Assembly (NCBI GenBank): GCA_048213135.1
Contig: PS015258.1
Span: forward strand, 1-33,439
DNA: 33,439 bases
Direction of reading: 5' to 3'
Source: Reclinomonas americana ATCC 50394
Taxonomy: Eukaryota; Jakobida; Jakobea; Jakobida
The notes beneath the pieces are model-generated. The model worked only from the letters and a program-made list of their open reading frames with translations, was not told the DNA's origin and made no database searches. This document shows, in pieces, positions 10,095 to 23,850 of this stretch. Each line of letters begins with the position of its first letter. The stretch's first letter is position 1. Position numbers and translations under genes: made by a program.

Positions 10095-13000
10095 CTGTTC
10101 CGCGGAAGCACGGTGAGCACCAAGACGCGATTCAGCTTGCACCCCAAACACACCTCTGAATCGTTGCAAGAAACGTCCCCAGCAGCCACGGGGTTTCTTC
10201 TTGTCCACGGCAATACTCAGTTTCTCACTGCACATCACGGCGGTGAAGTAAGCACTCGACTCCTCCACAAGCAATCGACAGACAACGCACCTCAGTTGCG
10301 TGTCAATAAACTCCACAGTCGACTTCTCGTCCATCGCGTCCGCCGACACACCCATGTCACGAGCAAAGGCACGCAACACATCCTCACGCTCATCCTGCAC
10401 CACCGCCAGATGCTTGGCCGGGTGCCATTCGCCGGCAAAAATGGCCAGATTCTGCACCACGCGCACTCGATCGTGCCGCTCCACGCAAGGCGCGCCCAGC
10501 ACATTGGATGGGCGGCAAAACGCGTTGTCGAGCAGCAGCAGCTCCACAAAGCCCTGGGCGATCAAAAATGTGAGTGTGAGTGTGAGGCACACAAACACCT
10601 CCAATGGACTGACCTCGGGGGCGCCAGCACCCTCGGTGAAATGCACACTCGCTTCGTCCGAGTCAAGCACCAAGCCGGCAATCTCGATGCGATCCAACGA
10701 CATCTCCACCGACACATCGGCGAGCTTCACCAGATCCTGCACAGTTTCCACGGTGGTGAGGAAATGAAGAGGCGGCGAGCACGCCGACCGATATAAACAA
10801 ACCAGCGTCACCGGAAGCGCAATATCTGGCACATCGATAAACGTGTCGTGCTGCACTGGCCGATCTCGAATAATCTGACGTGCACAACAGGTGAGCAGGC
10901 AGAACTCCTCTTCATCTTTCGCTATATCCAACCCCTTGGCCACACAAACCGTATGACGCGGCACTTCGGCGGCAATGGTGAGCCGGCCGGTGCGCGTCTT
11001 GGCCGACAGTGGCACAGTGAATGGCCAATACACCTACGCACAACAGCCACAAGTCAGGCACACGAATCAAAGAGTGACTCGGTCGCAGAATCAATGAGCA
11101 ACGCAACGCCCGGACGGAGCACAATGGTCGACGGCAGCAGGGCAGTCGAATCGAGCACATTCTGCAGCGTTGGTCCATCACGCTCATCGGCATCGCCATC
11201 GGGGCCCACAAACATCGCATCCGGATCGTCCTCCCACCGGAGGCGACCGTATGTGGTCTCTGCGGGTCCACCCGGGGTGGTGCTGGAGGAGGAGGAGAAG
11301 GGTGTCGGGGTGGTCGGCGCGTTCAGCAACGGCACACCAGAAGGTGTGTCGGCAATGCTGGACTGGGGGCTGCCGGGCCACGGGAACTCTCCGAAACGAG
11401 CGTTGGCATCGACAGTGTGAATGACGAGAGGTGGACCGTCGTCCTCCCAGCCAACACGGCGTGTCTTGCGACTGGCGCCCATCACAACACCCGCCGCGTC
11501 GCCAAGTTGCCGACGCGGGGTCGATGACGACTCGTTCACACTCGACAACAGCTGCTGATCACTGCGTGATTTGCGCAGGCGCGGCGTCAAGCCGGATGAG
11601 GCCACACCAGAACCCACCAGAGGCGGCGGATTCTGCGACGGAAGCGGCGGCGGCGATGCGCGCTTGTGCGGCAGCTCAAGATGCGGAACGTCGGAAGCAA
11701 GCACTGAACGGAGGAGCAAAACCGTGGTGTCAATCTCCTGCCGTGACGCGGGTGTGACTCTCTCTTCCTCCACTCACCCAGTGCTGGCATCGAAGCCGAA
11801 GGAGGGCTCATGGACGACAGGTCGTCGTCGAAACCGGGACCGTCGTCGTCACCCAGATCATCGTCTTGCCCATCGTCCGTGTCGGCGGCGAAAGAATCCT
11901 TGCCCTTCGTCACTCCAGAACGAGTGAAGGGGCGCGGCCGGCGAGCCACATCGAACAGAGCGGGGACGAAACCCTCCACCAACACAATGTCGTAGCGCGA
12001 CAACAGGTGTTGCTTGAAGGCCTCAAATTGCACTGCGGTCACAACAAGAGTGAGCGAGCGAGTCACAGTTGCGCACAAAAATCAGAAACAACTCGTCTCC
12101 AACCTGCATCGCGCTGCACATTGGCCCTCCACGCCGCCTCGTATTCGTAGAGCGGAATCGTACGGCTGCTGTCCGAAATCCACTCGATGAATGCGTGTTG
12201 CAGACTGCGCAACTCGACCCGACCGGACGGTTTCTCCTCCTGATTCAGGCAACTCATTATAAATTTCTGCCACCGCGACGCACGTTGTGTGTGTGAAGAG
12301 TGACAAACCATGCGTTCGATAAACACCAAAAAGGCGGCCAGCGGATGCATCGGCAGCAGCGACCACGCCATGTGCTTGGCCTCCACATTCTCGGGCACCG
12401 AACACGGCGAGCTGTCGTTGGTGCGGTGCGAGGACGGACTGTGGATGGAGATATCGCTACTGCGCCGCCGTCTCGACATGATCGGCGAGAACAGGGGCTG
12501 CGTGTAACAGAGAATAGAGAGATGAGGTGACATCACACCAACGTGCCATCATTTGGAATGACAAGACGCAACTGGAGCGGCAGCCGTCGGCGGGGAGGAC
12601 ACTGACGAAGACGAGTCGACGTCCGCTCTGCCTGGGGTCGGCTTCTCGGGACCCGCATCAGTCTCCTTCGGGGTCTCGATGTCAACACCAGCAGTGGAAC
12701 CAAAGTACTTTTGCAGGCCGGGTGGCGGTTCGAAACCAGCCAGCGGTTTCGGCTCCTGCTGGCCGTGGTGGTGATGGTGGTGACGTCGGTGCAGGTGACG
12801 TTGCGCAGACTCCACATCGTAGACGCTGATCGTTGTGCTGTATTGTGGAAATAGAGTCAGCAAAAGAGTACGACACACGCCACGGCAAGGAGTCCCACCT
12901 TCGGACAGCATGTCTGTGCAGAGATATTAAAAAGTACAAGATGAGCTCAGAGTGCGCGAAGCGGATGACACAAATAGGCGCACATGCACATCACCTTTCG

Positions 13001-16000
13001 TCGACCAACTCCTCCAGGCGACAAGACCAGGCACGCTCGAGAGCTCCGCGCTCGAACCACGTGTCGCGCCACGGGAACTGCCACGCGCACAGATAAGCTA
13101 TCGACAATTGTGTTTCATGTGTGCAAAAGAAAGTGGGACGCAACGCGTGGTTTGCGGGCAAACAAAAAGGCAATGGTGAACACAATCGGGAAAATGATGA
13201 TGCCTGGGAGCAAGCAAAAAAATGAGTCCATGAGCACAATACAATCGAAATCAGAGTCGACAACCGCAGACCAGTGTAGAAGCCAATGACGGTCTCTGTG
13301 CAATGATACGTATGTGAGTCGAAAACACAGCCAGTCAAGTCAATCTACATCGGGAAGAAGAAAGAGACGCACCCTGGATGAATCTTGTACCCTCACTAAA
13401 GTCGCCCTGGTCCGCAAAGACAGCGTTCAACCAGAGCAGCATCGCGAAAAGCACTACACACCGTCGATACAGTAAGCGACAGAAAACACCAGGAGCGAGA
13501 GAGTGGCCAGCGTAATGGCGCACCGTACAGCACAGTGACTTTCTGCGTCTTGCGGAAGTTGTCGGACTTGCTGCCGAAGAAGGCGCGGAACCAGCTGCGT
13601 TATATTTCAGTGAGGAATAAACAACACTCGATACGCACACTTGGGAGGTTCGAAGCGAGACAAACCTGTGATCAAACATGAACAGGTGCGTCATCTTGTG
13701 ACCGATCTTGGCGTGCAGTGGTCGCGACCGCTGATACTCAATGACTTTCATCACGCATCCGCGGAAGCGCGCCAATGCAGCCAGATGCCGACGGAGTGCC
13801 GCCTTTTCTTCGTCTGCATGAATATTCACGGTGGTGAGAACGCATGCCTCACTTTGAGCAGTGACGACCTCGCCCATGCATACCTGGCAGCGATACGACC
13901 TGCGCGTCCTTCACCACGGCGGCCGCCTTGAGCTTCTTGTCCAACTCTGCCTTGCTCGATTCTGCTAATGTGTGTTAGCAACCATGTGAACAAGAGCACG
14001 GAATGAAGACTTTAAAAAACCTTTGGGTGTTTCCACCAACTCGTCAACGCACGCCAAACTGCGCGCTGTGTCCATCGAACCAGCAGCCGCTGCGGGCGGA
14101 GAGCACACGAGATGTTAGACCTCTTGTACCTGCCCTCAACATGCAACATCACCACTACCAACCTGCAGAGGCAGCAGAGCGCGAAGGACCTGTCGTGCGC
14201 ATCGAGGGTGAGCTCAGCGACACACCCTCCAAACCGAGTGAAAAACACATTACCTCGCGCGCTGACGGTACGTGAATCGCTCTCCGCCGGCGGACGCGGG
14301 CGTGGAGTAGTGACACGCGCCAACAGTCTCTCACTGTACCGCGCACTCGCGGCCGACATGTAATCTACACGCAGGAAAGGGTATTTTCAGTGTCATCAAA
14401 GCTCACGCGAGAGCCATCAAAACGCATAAACGCACCAGCACTCTCCGACCCAGCATCCTCGTCATCGGCACGAGACTTTGGAAGCATGACGACATCGCTA
14501 TTGGCAGAGAAGGGCGACAGTGGCCCGTCGTCAAGCGCGACACCAGCAGCCATAGATCCGTGGACTGCGACAAACACTCAGTCAGGACGTGATCTCGTAC
14601 AGGATCAAACCAAGTGAGTGAATGCACTGACCAGGCAGCTCCGTCAGCGAGCGGGACGATTCGAGAGCTTGTGTGGTGCAAGGTCAGACAGGGTGCGGTG
14701 TGGAGCAGTGTTGGTTTCAGCATGAGAACAGTTACCTGGGCGACTGCGGGCGGTGAGCGGGGCGGCGTTGTCGTCGGACACGGGTTGCACCAGGGGCCGA
14801 GCACTCAGACCTGCGACGGAGAGAAACATTGTCAGCAGCAACACACCATGTAGAGTCAAGGCAGAAACAGTACGCACCACCCGTGTAAATCGCGTCATCC
14901 TCGGCAATGCGGACCAGACGATCGCTGCGTGCCGTGCCCGGACGTGCGGAAAGCGCACGCGGAGACATGAGACGCGGTGTGCGAGTGCGTGGTGACAAGG
15001 CCGACCGTGTCACCGCCAGGCGCGGGGACGCAGGAGCAGCTGACAAGGGGAGGGAAGGGACAGCGGATGGTCGGCGTCCGCGGGCCGAGGTTGGCGTGCT
15101 ACCGTCGGACATCATGTCCACCGATGTGAGCGCCTTTTGAGGTCCCACTCGTGGTGTTGTCATTGACATTTCTGCGCAGCACAAGTGCCAGCACATGAGC
15201 ACACGTGACACAAACAACAAAGAAACGCACTCAAATGCGTCAGCGAACCATCCCACGGGCACTCCCAGTCGGCCTCCGTTTCATCGTCGCCGACCGCAAC
15301 TCCCGCCGCCGCTGTCTCATCGCCCGACTTGAGAGCCACCACAATGTCGGTGGTAGTTACAGCCTTGTTGGCGACATCCTTCTCTGGCAACTCGTCCAGC
15401 TCACGCTCGCTTGGATTTGCGCTTGCCGGTCGGCTCTTGGATTTCATCAGCTGCGATACCAGCTGCGAGAACGCAAACATGCCGCGGTACTTGGGCAACG
15501 CGTCACTCCGCTGCGCACAGCAATCAAAAGTTTCCTTGAGACACGAGCCGATGCACAGGAGTGACGAAGACTTGTGCGCCACGCACCACACGAACGGTCT
15601 CCAGTGCGTACAGCTTCTTGACAAAGAACTTGCGAATCAGCGTCTCATCCTCTTGCTGCGCTCACACGAGGAAAGTTTTTCGTTAGCAAGAGCCATGAGA
15701 TGGTGCCAAGCACACGCGCAGGAAGCACGCAACGTTATCCACGCGGTACATGACGATCCACAGCACCACATAGATAATGTTGACGAGGAGAATGCACACA
15801 AAGATCCAGCTCTCCAGCACACCGCTCTCCAGCACCAGGCTCAAGTCCGTCGGGCTACGCGATGCATCAGCGTGAACAACGGAATGGGAGTGGTGTCTGG
15901 CAAACCGAGTAGTCACGCAACTCGACAATCAAAAACTGCACCGCAAAGGCATTCTCAAAGTCGATGCTGAAATCCGTAAAATGGTTGCAGGCGCACCCGA

Positions 16001-19000
16001 CGCCGATAACATCGCGAGATCCTCCGCGCACTTTCAGTAGCGTGTCGCACCCGTCGGCCGACCACTCCCCATCGGTCGGTGCCCAGAACTTGCACAGATC
16101 AAACGAGGGCGGGTTTGTCGTATCTGCAGCCCCGTCAGACTCGTGAGCAGCCAAAAGTAGCTAAAATGAAAAGCAATGGACCCTTAACGCACCATTGGTC
16201 GAGTGCGGGCACACGTTCGTGACGCTCACGTAGCGTGTGTCAGGGTAGACGCGAGCACCGATGCGGCGCGTCTTACGCGTGCCGCAGTTGGAAGCGTACT
16301 CCAGGGCTTGTTGCTGTGAGACGACGATGAGCAAGAAGCAAGCGATTGAGTCTTCAGGGACCTATGAAAACGAACCAACACATGCTGGCGGTCGGCGAAC
16401 AGGGCACTGTCGATATTCAAAATCTCAAAAATGTGCTTGTCGGTCTGATTCTCCACCGGCACCAAGTTGCCGTCGGGGTCGTAGATGGAGAACGACTGAA
16501 TGGACGAGGCCAGACGCGCCCCGGATCCGTTTTCCGACATTTGCCCCGCGTATGGATTGTAACCTGCAACGGCGCACCACATTCAGTTCATGAGCCATGA
16601 AGGAACTTCCATTGCCCCGCCGTGCATACCTCTCGCATACTCCAGTGACACAAAGGCACCAGTGCGCGTTCCATCCGCCGCCAGTTGAGCGTAACTCGGC
16701 GGGAGAATGAACGACGTACCAGTGGTCATGTTCTCCGACGAGGTGGCCGACAAGAGACTGCCGGTGCTTGCGGTGCCCAGCTGCGCAGCACACAATTGTG
16801 TCAGTCAACCGAAGCAGGCAAACAGATACTCGATGCGCTGACAAAATAATGAACCTGCACGCCTGGCGTGTCGGCGCCCGCCACGAGATGTGACGACACG
16901 CCCGACTGGATGGCCGTGCCTGAGAACTGCATGGCCTCTTCGCCCGGCACCTTTTGCAGCGTCGACTGCAACAATGTGCTGGAAACCGCTTCGGCACCAC
17001 GAGCCACAAGCGTTGCCAGGGACGACTGGTCGCCCATCATGGTGGTCGCAGTCGACGAGTGCACGAGCATTGAGTCGACCATATTCATCATGCGCTATTG
17101 CACGCAAGTCAGCAACATGGACAGGCACGCAGAGAGGTCGGATATCACTAGACGCACCGACATGGAGTCGTCGTCGAACGAGGAGCTGTTCTCGGCCAGC
17201 GTCGCGGCGACTTCAACCACGTGACCCGACAAAGCGAGAACGGTGGTGGCGGCCGAGGACGCCAGCATACGAGACGTGTTCCTGTAGAAACATACAATTC
17301 AGCACATGCCCTCCTCCTCCACTTCTCACTCTCCGCCCGTGACGCAACTCTGCAGCGATGCCGCAAGCATGCAACATGGACGACACGAGGTCTGGCGAGT
17401 TTGCCAGGTCCACCCCACTGCCAGCAATGGTGCGCAAGTCGGCTCCCATTTGAACCAGACCCAGACGAGCGGCCTCCGATGTGGCTACGTATGCCGTAAA
17501 GCACACAGTTGAGTCCACATTCACAAGCACACCGACACACATCATGTCTCTCACCATTTTGCTGCCCGAAAAACGTGTCCGCCAACTCCGAAGACGAGAC
17601 GAGTGACAACGAAAGCTGGTACTTGCCGACAATGCTCGCAGCCTTGTCGGCATCGCTGAAAAGCAGGAGCAAGTGAGACACAGCATTGCGCGGTTCGATA
17701 TTATTGGAGAAGTGACGCAACAGCACAGTGCCGTCGGCAATCAAGCTGCCGCCGAGGTTCTTGTTGAAGCGCTCCAGCGAGGCGGTCATCGAACCGCCGG
17801 CCAAAGGCGTCACACGCACAACCGTGGTGGTACTCGACCTGCACCATGTGGTGAGTGAGTGACACAGCGTGTACCGAACGGGTTGTCCACACATGGAAAC
17901 GCAACTCGGCCAGGTAGGCATCGCGCACAGAAACGCCGACCACCAGCTTTCCATCATTGACGTCGCCCGCAGGCAACTGCTGCGACGGCAGCGACGGATT
18001 CGGCGAGCTGCTAATAACAATGCGCGCCGAGGTGACCGGGTCAATGTAGAAGAAGGTGTAGGCCAGCGGCAGGTCAGTATCCTTAAAGTCGGTTGCCTCC
18101 AGCGTAAACGGCGTGGTGAGAGCCTCGCCAGTGGCGGGAGTCACCGAGATCCTGCCCACGGTCGGCGCTCCATTGGTGACCACGCGCGTGGTGGCCACGA
18201 CTGCAGTGATGGAGCGCGGGATGGTAAACAATAAAATAGGAGAAGCAGGAACAATGTCACTCTTTCCCTTTCTCTCTCTCCCTCTCCCTCCCTCCTCCTC
18301 CCTCCCTCCTCCCCTCCTCCTCCTTCCCCCCCCCCCCCCCCTCCCTCTCTCCCTCGCTCTCACCTGGAGCCAAACCAGCGGCGGTCGGCGTGACCGACAG
18401 TGAGAACACGTAGAACGTATCACCACCCAGCGCATTCGGAAGAACACGAATCGACGGTGGCTGTGTGTCGGCAATCGACGGAATTATGGTGAAACGCTCG
18501 GCGTCGCTGACATCAATCGCACCACCGTTCGCGTCGGCCACCGACCACGCAAATCGCGCGGGCCCCGACGACACCACTGCCGATACGGCAAACGAAGCGC
18601 CAGCGTCGAGCTTCACATTCCATGGTGCATCGGCCGGGGGACGTGCAATCTGCATCGACGACACCAAGCGTGTTATTGTGTTTGCGCGCTACACATGACA
18701 AAAAGAAAGCACCGACTGATTGCTGGTGACGAACCACTGAGAACTTGATAGAGGCCGATCGGCTGACACTGAGCAGCGATGTGGCCGCGGCCGAACGCGT
18801 GCCCTTGGTTGCCGTGCAGGAAATCGTGTACGAACCCACCGGCAGCGAGCCGGCAGCCAGCGTCAGCGTACTCGTAGTCGCGGCCGAGAACAGGGCGTCC
18901 GGGCACATGCCAGTGACGGCCGTGCAAGTCCACACAAATGTCGGCGTTAGCGACTGAACGCACACACAAAATGTGTGTGTGAGTGGGAAGAGCAATCAAT

Positions 19001-22000
19001 GGATGAGCTCCACCTCCCACGCAACTGCCACGAGACGTGAGGAGGCTTCGGGATCGGCCACCACGGCGGTGAGACGCGAGTCGTCCGTCAGGGCAATCAC
19101 GCCGTCACCTGTTGAAAAAACACGAGTCAGGAAATTCTGCGGCTGCGCCCGCAACTGGTGATGAGGAGGGGGCGAGGGCACGCACCGCCATTGATCTGCA
19201 GCTGCAGCGGTCGCAACTGGGTGGAAACAGGGAGCGCCACACTAAACGGACCCACGTTTCCATTGTTGCGCACACGAGCACGCAAAAGCATGGTCACCGC
19301 CGGTCGAAGGAACGGCAGCGTGCAGTCGGTGGCCGTCTTGGTCCAATCGCACCCGTTCGGGAACGCCAACACCGTGTTGGTCGACGTGTCGACAACTTCG
19401 ACAGAGTACGGTCCAGCACCAGAGGGCCCGGCACTCGCCAACACCGAGATCGTCAGCGAACTCAGCGACGACGAGCCGAGACTTAACGTCACGCTCACAT
19501 CGATCAGCGTGCGAACTATTTGAACAGTGTGAGCAAGAAGAAACTCAGGCACGGGGAATAAACACAGAGTGACGCACCGGCCAGTGGAACGCTCCAGGGG
19601 CCAGCGACCACTGGCAAATCGACATCGTCGCCGACTTGCACGCGTGCACGGAGCTGGAGACGCGAATCCGACGCCAGTCCGGTGACGGTGCACGTCTGCG
19701 CGACTGCCGAGGTCCACAGACACGGTTTGACCCACGCCAGCACCTTCTCATTGCTGCTGTCCACGGCAAAATAGGGCTGCAGGAGGTCCGCCGACGGGGC
19801 CGCCGACGCCTTCAGTTGCAACACCGCCGAACTGCCGTCCACCACAGAGCCAGGAAGCAGCGTCAGAGTCACGGTGACAGCTGACGGCTTCGGGTCGCGG
19901 ATCTGCGTCGCAGTGACTGGCGACGACATGGCGCCAACATTGCTGGCCAAGCGCACACGAGCACGGAAGACCAGGTCGGCATTGCGCGGCACGGTGGACA
20001 AGAGGCATGTTGTCGGTTTCGAGTCACTCCACGCACACTTGCCAGTCAGCGGAAGCGCCAAGGACGTCGCAGAGTCGATGAACTCGAACACGGAAGACGC
20101 AGCAGCAGCCGCACTCGGGGATGCGCTTGCCGTCACCGACACAGTGACGCCGGTGCTGCGTACCGAGACCACCGACACGGACGTTACCGATTGTGCCAAG
20201 AGGGTTTTCCCTGCAGAGCAACAAGACCGCTTGAGTAAGACACGAGAAGAAGAGACACAGGGAAAAAATGAGCACAAACCTGCAAACGCGGACGACCACT
20301 CGCTCTGGGCCACAGGCTCGGCACCCGCCTTGTATCCGGCAACGGCGCGAATCTTGAATTGCAGAGAGGTGTCGGCCGGCAACGAAACAATGCTACACGT
20401 GGTGTTCAAGGAGGTCGCCGACCACGCGCACACGGCAGGCTCCAAGGTGTACGGCTTTTGCAAGTCGTCGACGCCCGCAATCAGGAACTGCGGCACGCTG
20501 CCGTCGTCGGCCGTGCTGGTCCGCGAAGCCGTTATGGTGACCGTCAACGACGACGCAGTGGCGCCAGTGTCAGCGGCAATGGTGCCGGTGAGTATGACGG
20601 CAAGTGGACGCGGTGCCAGTGAGGTGGTGACCGGGGCCGACAAGACGCCAACATTGGTCGCAGTGCGAACTCGCGCATTCAGCGTCAGCGTCAGAGCCGT
20701 GGTGCTTGCCGGCAACGCCACTGTGCAGTTGGCGGCCTTGTTCACCAAGAAGACACAGTCGCCCACAAACGGCAGCAGCGCGCTGCGATCGGTGTCAAAC
20801 ACTTCGTAGGTACGACCCTCGCCGCGCGCCGATTCAATGTAGGCGGCCGGTTTCAGCACGACTGAGACAGAGGCGCGACTGGCCGCCGCGACACTGACCG
20901 CCACCGTGTCGGGCAGCATGGTGCGAGCTGCAACGATGGCATGAGAAAAGAAAAACAGTCAGCGACACAGGCATTTTTTTGGTGCAAGGGGCAGAACGAA
21001 GGAAAAAAAGACGCAACCGCCAACAATGTCGGAGAGCTCGCTGATGCCGAGGGCCGTTGGATCGGAAATGGCACGCACTCGCACTTGCACGCTGGCATCG
21101 GCCGGCAGCTGCACCAGGCGGCACAAAGTCGACATGGAAGACGGCGACCACGCACACACGGCAGGATCAGTGGCCAGCACCGTGTTCGTCTTGGTGGCGT
21201 CCACGAAAATGAATTGTGGGGCGGAGCCGTCGTTGACCGTGCTGACGCGCGAGGCGAGCACCGACACCACAAACGATGACACGGTAACGGAGCTCATGTC
21301 CACCGAGGCCGACAACACCACATCCAGCGGTCGGCTGGTGATAGAGGCGCGAGACAAGGCCGAGTACACGCCGACGTTGACGCTGCTCCGCACACGAGCG
21401 CGAATCGAGATTGACGAGTCGGCAAAGCCACTCGGCAGCGCCACCACACACGTGCTGCTCATGCTGGCGCTCCACGCGCACGGACCCATGAACGAGAGCA
21501 CAGTGCCGGACTCGGTGGAAACCTCAAATGTGCGCGCCGACGACACGTCTCCTTCGATATTGGTGGACGGAGAGAGTGTCAGAGTGATGCCGCTGCGATA
21601 GGCCGTCACCACCGCCAGGGAGACGGTGTCGGCCAGAATGGTGCGGCCAACAATCACGTCTGAAAAGGCACCGGCGGCCACCGGATCCAGACCAACGTTG
21701 CGGTCGGAGACGGCGCGGACACGGAAGCGGTACAGCGAGTCGGGAGCGAGACCGACCACCAAGCACGACGATGTGAGCGAGGTCGAAGACCAGCCACACA
21801 CAAACGGACTGAGCGTGTACGCGACGTCCGTGTTGTCGGCCTGGGCAATGACAAACTGCGGTACGGCGCCGTCGGCGGCCGAGCTCAGTCGCGACACGGT
21901 CAGCGACAAGAGAACGGACTGTGTGGTGACGCCACCCTCCACCACGCCTCCAGTGACAGTCACGTCCAGCGGGCGCGGAGCCAGTGCAAACATCAAGGTT

Positions 22001-23813
22001 GGCGAGAAGACGCCAATGTTGTTGGCGGTGCGCAGGCGCGCAGCGATCGTGATGCTGGTGGCGGTGTAGCCGGTGGGAAGTTGCACTCGGCAAGTGCTGG
22101 CGGCATCGGCGGTCCACGCACACGCGTCGGCAAACGGCAGCACGCTGCGCGTCGTGCTGTCAATGACCTCGAACGAGCGAGGTGCCAGTTGGTCGGGACG
22201 GACGGTGTCCAGATTCAGCGACGGCAGCAGCGACAGCAAGATGGAGCCGCGATCAGCCGTCAACTCGGTCAAGGAGACAGTGTCGGCCAGCAGGGTTCGA
22301 GCTGGTAAGAGACGACGACACACGAAGAGAAGGTGAGTAATTAGAGTCGGCATTTCCATGGGTGACAGAGGAGGAGGAGGAGGAGGAGGAGGATGGGTAC
22401 AACGCACCAGTGATCACAGACGACAGCGGGCTCACGCCCACGGGATCGGTGCCGTCGGTGCGGTGGTCCGAGACGGCGAGCATGCGGAGACGTACGTCCG
22501 AGTCCGACGGCAATCCGAGCACTCGACAGCTGGTCGACAACGACGAGGATGACCAGATGCACACTGGTGGGTCGAGCGTGAAGAGCGAATTGGTGTTGTC
22601 TGCGTCGACCACCAAGAACTGAGGCGCTGTGCCGTCGTTGCTGGAGCTCACTCGCGACGGCATAATCGTCAACGACAGTGAGTGCACACTGACTCCGTCG
22701 GTAGCCACCACGCCCGCGACATTGACGTCGAGGACGCGCGTCGCGAGAGCCACGGAGAGGGTGGGCGTCCACTCGCCGACATTGTCTTCCGTGCGCACAC
22801 GCAAACGAAGTGACACTGTGCGACCGGTGAAACCGGCAGGCAGCGACAAAGTGCACGTGACGGGCACCGCGTTGCCGGCCCACACACACTGCTCGTCCAT
22901 GGTGAGCACAACGTCACCGGCGGGCAGCACCTCAAATGACCGCGCGGCCAGCGGCGAGTCCTTGGGTGACTGACGGTTCAGCGACGGCAGCAGAGTCAGC
23001 ACCATGCGGCTGCGGTCGGCAGACTCCACGCTGACAGCGACAGTGTCGGCAAGCAGGGTGCGGCCTGGGGGGGACGACAAGTCAACAACGACAGGAGTAC
23101 AAGAAAGCATTGTAAAGGAATGCAGGGTAGCAGACCGGTGAACACGGACGAGACGGCGCTCCAGGCCAATGGCGACGCCGGATCGAGCTTGTCCGAAATG
23201 ACACGCGAAACGAATTGCAGCGCCGAGTCGGAAGGCAGCCCGAGGATGCGGCACGATACTGGCGTCGCACTCGACCACACACATGTGCTCGGATCGAGAG
23301 CGTACGAGGCAGAAGTGCTCTCCGCATCGGCAATGACAAACTGCGGAGCGCTTCCATCGTCCACCGAGCTCGCTCGTGAGGCGGCCAGAACCACAGTAAG
23401 TGAGGTGGCAGTCGCGCTGTTCGTCAACACGGAGGCAGTGACGGCCACGTCGAGGGGTCGCGGACCCAGCGGTGATTGGACTGGTGCGGAGAAAACGCCA
23501 AAATTGGTCGCCGTGCGCACCCGCGCCTGCAGCGTAATGTTGCGGGCGGCGAATCCAGCCGGCAGCGACACGGTGCACGACGAAGAGAGTTGCTCGCCGC
23601 TCACCCAGTTGCACGAGCCGACAAACGGTAGCACACTACCGCTGTCGCTGTTCACCACCTCGTACTGCCGCGCACCCACATTCGTGCGATAGGCGGCGAC
23701 GGTTGGTGTCAAGCTCAGCGACACTTGTGCGCGATTTGCAGTGCCAATCGCCACCGCCACCGTGTCGGCCAACATGGTTTGACCTGTGGTGGAGGTGGGA
23801 AAGGTGAGCGAGC

Positions 23814-23850
<37 letters not shown>

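Noticed and set aside
10848-11420. Plus-strand open frames opposite the giant gene (also 19874-20809)
   Set aside because: They are antisense shadows of GC-rich coding exons, with no splice logic or recognisable protein features of their own.
13666-15655. PLAT domain between TM1 and TM2
   Set aside because: It is expected from the family, but the joined translation is low-complexity and shows no PLAT-like motif pattern by eye.
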